Program-made: the position numbers and the translations under genes
Origin: Charina bottae
Lineage: Eukaryota; Chordata; Lepidosauria; Squamata; Charinaidae
DNA length: 64,000 nucleotides
Direction: 5' to 3'
Assembly: GCA_023362775.1 (NCBI GenBank)
Contig: JALMGJ010000004.1
Span: 49,532,298-49,596,297 of the forward strand
Notes under the pieces: generated by a model
The model's database searches: none
Seen by the model: the letters and a program-made list of their open reading frames with translations, nothing else
What the model was told of the DNA's origin: nothing
Shown: piece by piece, positions 59,027-64,000 of the stretch
Numbering within the stretch: position 1 is the first letter of the stretch
Layout of the letters: each line of letters opens with the position of its first letter

Positions 59027-59845
59027 TAATAATATAATAATAATAATAATAAAGCTTGCCCAGGATTGATAAAAGACTGGACGAAAGTTGCTGGGCTGAT
59101 CAAACCCTCCCTTCTTATAAATTGGGATTACTATCGAATTAAGCCAATCGTTTGGAACTTTCCCATGTTGGTCAATAAGTGTAAACAAAGAAGCCAATGG
59201 CTGGGCCCACCAATCAACATGTTTTTTTAATAACTCAGCTGGAAGCCCGTCTGGACCGGGTGATTTTCCCATTTTTAAATCAACAATTAGCTCGGTAATT
59301 TCATCTATGCTCACAGGAGGCCACAATGGTAAATCTGAGAGGATGGAGTCATTATCTTCAATAAGGGAGGTTACTGGGGCATCATACATTGTTGAAAAAT
59401 GTGTCACCCATTGCTGGGGTGTAATAACAGGATCCACTAAAGAGAGATTATCAATAGAATTACTCAAAGTTAATCTCCAAAAGGATTTGCTATCATTAAA
59501 TTTTACAGCCCTGTATAACTGATCCCATTTACCCTGGAAGTATAGTTTCTTTTTCTTAGATATAAGATCTTGAAAACGTTCCTTATATTTTAAAAATTCA
59601 TTATATTTACTCATATCCCCGGATTGACCTAGTTCTTTAAACTTACATCTCAAACTCTTTTTCCCGCTATAACACTCCTTATCGAACCAAGTGGTAGATT
59701 TTAAAACAGTTAGCTGGTAAAGTGATTTATTGAATAATTTCCATAATCCTATGCCATAATGATCTTGGTCATTCCTTCCTTCCCCCAAACTAGAATCACC
59801 CTGATACATTTTCCAATCCAGTGTGACTTTTCTACTAATGCATAT
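58325..59845 (-). mobile_element. Non-LTR LINE of another clade, 5'/central part, interrupted
   Basis: The minus strand encodes a polymerase region unlike BovB or L2. From about 59740: TWFDKECYSGKKSLRCKF, KKKKLYFQGKWDQLY, SKSFWRLTLSN and MGKSPGPDGLPAELLKKHVD (59270-59215), then IVIPIYKKGGFDQPSNFRPV. After the insertion at 58803-59058 it continues YAKHLECRLLDWM, PEQIGFCRGNSAIDHCLTLN, AFIDLKSAFDLIPRDLLW and, past a stop, KQGCVLAPHLFNLFLNDL to about 58325. The YADD part and 3' end are absent. Clade is not assigned. Confidence 0.75.
58803..59058 (+). mobile_element. LINE insertion with inverted 5' part nested in the LINE above
   Basis: AAGCTT lies at both ends (about 58797-58802 and 59053-59058). 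The right part, in plus orientation, is a LINE 3' end: GTGGGGGAGATGGGAGGGAT, ATAAATGT and (AAT)n. The left part is antisense coding, read on the minus strand as WLGAFNHKVEGIQATFLRQL, LGVPNCVSYFTICLETGQSL and VETKAW. That looks like the C-terminal domain of a related LINE. Boundaries are approximate. Confidence 0.55.
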
Positions 59846-59865
59846 CATGCATAAAACATAAACAT

Positions 59866-59953
59866 GTTGTAACCCGCCCAGAGTCCCTTGCATGGGAGAT
59901 GGGCGGGGAATAAATCTGAAAAATAAATAAATAAACAAATAAACAAACAAACA
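59866..59953 (+). mobile_element. L2/CR1-type LINE 3' tail
   Basis: AACCCGCCCAGAGTCCCTTG, GAGATGGGCGGGGAATAAAT and an (AAAT)n/(AAAC)n tail. Terminal scrap only. Confidence 0.7.
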
Positions 59954-60398
59954 TGCTTGAGAAGGCATGAAAAACTCATACACTGACATGGACCAGACTT
60001 AAACTGGACCCAGTAGAAGCTGCATGCTTTAAGTGCCTCCTTGTAGATAAACCTCTAGGCTCTTTCATGTGCCCTTATAATGTAGAGATGGAAATCTCCC
60101 ATGCACCACACTACTATCTTCATGATACTGTAGCACTGGGTGAAGTGATGATAACCATGATATAACCTTTCCATTCTTCCCACCCTAAAAAAAAAAGGAT
60201 TTCCCTAGATACTGTAGATGACAAGTGTCAGTATCTTTCCAATAAATACAAAGGTACTGATCTGTTACCAATTACTAATAGGTGTGACCTTTGATAGATC
60301 AGTAGTTCTTCCACTTCCCTGCCCCCCACTATTATTGATGGTAGAAATTGTAAACTATAACAGCAGTAATCCAAGCACTTCCAAGCATTAGAATTTGG
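59954..60398. other. No gene seen
   Basis: Unassigned DNA left of the BovB target duplication. Confidence 0.3.
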
Positions 60399-63300
60399 TG
60401 GCTACCATTCTTTTGTTGTTTATTCGTTCAGTCGTTTCCGACTCTTCGTGACTTCATGGACCAGTCCACGCCAGAGCTTTCTGTCGGCCGTCACCATCCC
60501 CAGCTCCCCATGGTTGAGTCTGTCACCCCCAGAATACCATCCATCCATCTTGCCCTTGGTCGGCCCCTCTTCCTTTTGCCTTCCACTTTCCCTAGCATCA
60601 GCTTCTTCTCCAGGGTATCCTGTCTTCTCATTATGTGGCCAAAGTACTTCAGTTTTGCCTTTAATATCATTCCCTCAAGTGAGAAGTCTGGCTTGATTTC
60701 CTGGAGTATGGACTGGTTTGATCTTCTTGCAGTCCAAGGCACTCTCAGAATTTTCCTCCAACACCACAGTTCAAAAGCATCTATCTTCCTTCGCTCAGCC
60801 TTCCTTATGGTCCAGCTCTCACAGCCATAGGTTACTACAGGGAATACCATTGCTTTCACTATGCGGACCTTTGTTGTCAGTGTGATGTCTCTGCTCTTAA
60901 CTATTTTATCAAGATTTGCCATTGCTCTCCTCCCAAGAAGTAGACGTCTTCTGATTTCCTGGCTGCAGTCAGCGTCTGCAGTAATCTTTGCGCCTAGAAA
61001 TACAAAGTCTGTCACTGCCTCCACTTTTTCTCCCTCTATTTGCCAGTCATCAATCAAGCTCGTTGCCATAATCTTGGTTTTTTTGAGGTTTAACTGCAAC
61101 CCAGCTTTTGCACTTTCTTCTTTCACCTTCGTCATAAGGCTCCTCAATTCCTCCTCGCTTTCAGCCATCAAAGTGGTATCATCTGCATATCTGAGATTGT
61201 TAATGTTTCTTCCAGCGATTTTAACTCCAGCCTTGGATTCCTCAAGCCCAGCATGTCGCATGATGTGTTCTGCGTACAGGTTGAATAGGTAGGGTGAGAG
61301 TATACAGCCCTGCCGTACTCCTTTCCCAATCTTAAACCAGTCCGTTGTTCCGTGCTCTGTTCTTACCGTTGCTACTTGGTCGTTATACAGATTCCTCAGG
61401 AGGCAGACAAGATGACTTGGTATCCCCATACCACCAAGAACTTGCCACAATTTGTTATGATCCACACAGTCAAAGGCTTTAGAATAGTCAATAAAACAGA
61501 AATAGATGTTTTTCTGAAATTCCCTGGCTTTCTCCATTATCCAGCGGATATTGGCAATTTGGTCTCTAGTTCCTCTGCCTTTTCTAAACCCAGCTTGTAC
61601 ATCTGGCAATTCTCGCTCCATGAATTGCTGGAGTCTACCTTGCGAGATCTTGAGCATTACCTTACTGGCATGTGAAATAAGTGCCACTGTTCGATAGTTT
61701 GAACATTCTTTAGTGCTTCCCTTTTTTGGTATGGGGATATAAGTTGATTTTTTCCAATCTGATGGCCATTCTTGTGTTTTCCAAATTTTCTGGCGTATGG
61801 CATGCATCACCTTGACAGCATCATCTTGCAAGATTTTAAACAGTTCAGCTGGGATACCATCGTCTCCTGCTGCCTTGTTATTAGCAATGCTTCTTAAGGC
61901 CCATTCAACCTCACTCTTCAGGATGTCTGGCTCTAACTCACTGACCACACCGTCAAAGCTATCTCCAATATTATTATCCTTCCTATACAGATCTTCCGTA
62001 TATTCTTGCCACCTTTTCTTGATCTCTTCTGCTTCTGTTAGGTCCTTACCATCTTTGTTTTTGATCATACCCATTTTTGCCTGGAATTTACCTCCGATGT
62101 TTCTAATTTTCTGGAAGAGGTCTCTTGTCCTTCCTATTCTATTGTCTTCTTCCACTTCCGCACATTGCTTGTTTAAAAATAATTCCTTATCTCTTCTGGC
62201 TAACCTCTGGAATTTTGCATTTAATTGGGCATATCTCCCCCTATCACTGTTGCCTTTTGCTTTCCTTCTTTCTTGGGCTACTTCCAGTGTTTCAGCAGAC
62301 AGCCATCTTGCCTTCTTGGTTTTCTTTTTCTTTGGGACGTTTTTTGTTGCCGCCTCCTGAACAATGTTGCGAACTTCTGTCCATAGTTCTTCTGGGACCC
62401 TATCTACTAAATCTAGTGCCTTAAATCTATTCTTCACCTCCACTGCATATTCCTTAGGAATATTAGTGAGCTCATATCTAACTGATCTGTGGGTCTTCCC
62501 TATTCTCTTTAGTCTGATTCTAAATTTTGCAATAAGAAGTTCGTGATCTGAACTACAGTCAGCTCCAGGTCTTGTTTTTACCGACTGTATAGAGGTCCGC
62601 CACCTTTGGCTGCAAAGGATGTAGTCAATCTGATTTCGGTGTTGACCATCTGGTGAAGTCCATGTATAAAGTCGTCTTTTAGGTTGTTGGAAGAGAGTGT
62701 TTCTTATGCTCAGTGAGTTGTCTTGGCAAAATTCTATCAGCCTATGTCCTGCTTCATTTTGTTCTCCCAGACCATGCTTGCCTGTAATTCCAGGTGTCGT
62801 CTGACTACCCACCTTAGCATTCCAGTCTCCTGTAATGAAAATAACATCTCTTTTTGGTGTATTATCTAGTAGGTGCTGCAGATCCTCATAGAACTGATCT
62901 ACTTCTGCTTCTTCAGCACCTGTGGTTGGGGCGTATATTTGGATCACTGTGATGTTAAATGGCTTACCCTGAATTCAAATTGAGATCATTCTATCGTTTT
63001 TTGGATTGTATCCAAGCACTGCTTTAGCCACTTTATTATTAATTATGAAGGCTACTCCATTTCTTCTGTGGTCCTCTTGTCCACAGTAGTAGATCTGGTG
63101 GTCATCTGATGTGAAGTGGCCCATCCCAGTCCATTTCAGTTCACTGACACTTAAAATGTCTATATTTAATCTTGACATCTCACCAATAACCACATCCAAT
63201 TTGCCCTGGCTCATAGATCTTACATTCCAGGTTCCTATGGTGTGTTGATCTTTAGAACATCGGATTCGTCGTTCACCACCAGCACCGTCGGCCGCTAGCC

Positions 63301-63640
63301 GTCCTTTCGGCTTTGAGCTAGCTGCGTCATCACATCTGGGGCTAGTTGAACGTATCCTCTGTTCCTCCCCAGTAGCATTTTGACCATCTTCCGACCTGGG
63401 AGTCCCATCTTCCGATGGTATAGCGACATATCTTTGGTTGTACTGATCCATTTAGTTTTCATGGCAAGAATACTGGGGTGGGTTGCCATTACCTTCTCCA
63501 GGGATCGTATTTAGTCTGACCTCTCTGCCACGACCTTCCCGTCTTGGGTGTCCCTTCACGGTTTAGCTCATGGTTTCATTGAGGTGCTCAAGCTCCAGCA
63601 CCACGACAAGGTAACGATCTCCTTTGCTGGCTACCATTCT
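60399..63640 (-). mobile_element. BovB LINE, full length, nearly intact
   Basis: The element occupies about 60412-63627 on the minus strand. TGGCTACCATTCT occurs at 60399-60411 and 63628-63640, an exact target duplication (10-13 bp, as the element end may share CTGG). The 5' untranslated part is about 63452-63627, the long frame runs to about 60430, and the 3' tail is AATAAACAACAAAA. It is collinear with the decayed copy at 4937-8118 but much better preserved. Confidence 0.95.
60430..63451 (-). pseudogene. BovB ORF2: APE endonuclease and reverse transcriptase, one stop and one frameshift
   Basis: From M at 63451 (MDQYNQRYV) the frame holds, with a single in-frame stop (codon 159, nt 62975-62977), to about 60506, where loss of one C shifts the last 30 or so codons. 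Two open pieces of 158 and 818 codons result. APE motifs present: GTWNVRSM, SELKW, IQIYAPT, GDWNAKVG, RNQIDYIL and SDHELL. RT motifs present: YIPIPKKGSTKE, GFRKGRGTRDQ, FIDYSKAFDCVD, GVRQGCILSPYLFNLY, an intact YADD box (RYADDTTLMAES) and GLQLNLKKTKIM. In working relatives this protein nicks DNA and reverse-transcribes the element RNA at the nick. The terminal RKRLNE is still encoded, but in the shifted frame. Confidence 0.95.
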
Positions 63641-63671
63641 AATTGCCCATAATTCCCAAAGCAATCCTTGT

Positions 63672-64000
63672 TATTGTTGTTGTTCAGTCGTTTAGTCGTG
63701 TCCAACTCTTCGTGACCTCATGGACCATAGCACGCCAGGCCTTCCTGTCCTCCACTGTCTCCCGGAGTTTACTCAAATTCATGTTAGTTACATCGGTGAT
63801 GCTATCTAACCATCTCATCCTCTGCCGTCCCCTTCTCCTTTTGCCTTCAGTCTTTCCCAGCATCAGGGTCTTTTCCAGTGAGTCCTCTCTTCGCATTAGG
63901 TGGCCAAAGTATTTGAGCTTCAGCTTCAGTATCTGTCCTTCCAATGAGCAGTCAGGGTTGATTTCCTTTAGGATTGACTGATTTGACCTCCTTGCAGTCC
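63672..64000 (-). mobile_element. BovB LINE of a second subfamily, 3' end, runs off the window
   Basis: The minus strand encodes YFGHLMRREDSLEKTLMLGK, RRRGRQRMRWLDSITDVTN and VHEVTKSWTRLND, followed by an ACGACTGAACAACAACAA-type tail. It differs throughout from the 60-kb copy (RMRWLDSIT against RARWMDGIL). The open part at 63684-63944 continues upstream beyond the right edge. Confidence 0.9.

Noticed and set aside
58916..59989. A 357-codon minus-strand frame as a host gene
   Set aside because: It carries LINE polymerase motifs (GKSPGPDGLPAELL) and includes poly-Ile/Tyr runs from an (AAT)n tract; it is a retrotransposon remnant plus flanking tail.

Overview
This window is intergenic and intronic DNA from a squamate reptile, probably a snake. 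The evidence is its repeats: BovB (RTE) LINEs, two Sauria SINEs, MIR-like CORE-SINEs of the kind common in snake sequence, L2/CR1-type LINE tails ending in AAATn or AATn, a Penelope-like (PLE) family, hAT and TA-flanked MITEs, and a GATA/GACA (Bkm-type) tract. The window has no prokaryotic gene layout, CRISPR array, rRNA operon or stand-alone tRNA gene. The species call is an inference from repeat content, not from a gene tree.

Only one host protein-coding segment is clear: a coding exon at 3030-3214 (minus strand) encoding the first 60 residues of a PNPLA4-type patatin-like lipase. It carries the oxyanion-hole glycines and the GASSG serine motif, with a good acceptor and donor. Later exons must lie left of the window. 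The CpG-richest unique DNA (about 24.9-25.4 kb) lies about 22 kb upstream on the same strand and is the best candidate for the gene's promoter and untranslated first exon.

Layout. 0-10.5 kb: Sauria SINE, BovB 3' fragment, PNPLA4 exon, and a decayed plus-strand RTE element split by a younger 3.2-kb minus-strand BovB and followed by a TA-flanked MITE with a GC-rich palindromic core. 10.5-20.2 kb: CR1/L2 scraps, a short BovB insertion with an inverted 5' part and a 13-bp target duplication, then a complete 5.3-kb Ty1/copia element (minus strand; 797-bp LTRs with one visible difference; initiator-tRNA-Met half-tRNA primer site) whose coding interior is wrecked. 20.2-33.4 kb: a 102-bp minisatellite grown from a SINE, an L2 LINE, the CpG region, a long nearly blank stretch, the first palindromic PLE unit, and an L2 LINE carrying a hAT MITE that itself contains a CCAAT/GC-box minisatellite. 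33.4-48 kb: mostly unique or decayed AT-rich DNA with RTE, L2, hAT MITE and SINE copies. 48-64 kb: the second palindromic PLE unit, an inverted-repeat pair, the GATA/GACA tract, a 5S-derived SINE, MITEs, a rearranged LINE of another clade, and a nearly intact BovB beside an older BovB subfamily copy that runs off the right edge.

The most interesting items are (i) two palindromic PLE-derived units, each with its own 14-16-bp target duplication and a hammerhead-ribozyme-like motif in each arm, apparently from one palindromic founder; (ii) a young copia insertion with dead coding regions, implying mobilisation in trans; and (iii) minisatellites that arose inside transposons and repeat CCAAT or GC boxes. 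None of the retroelement reading frames seen here is fully intact.
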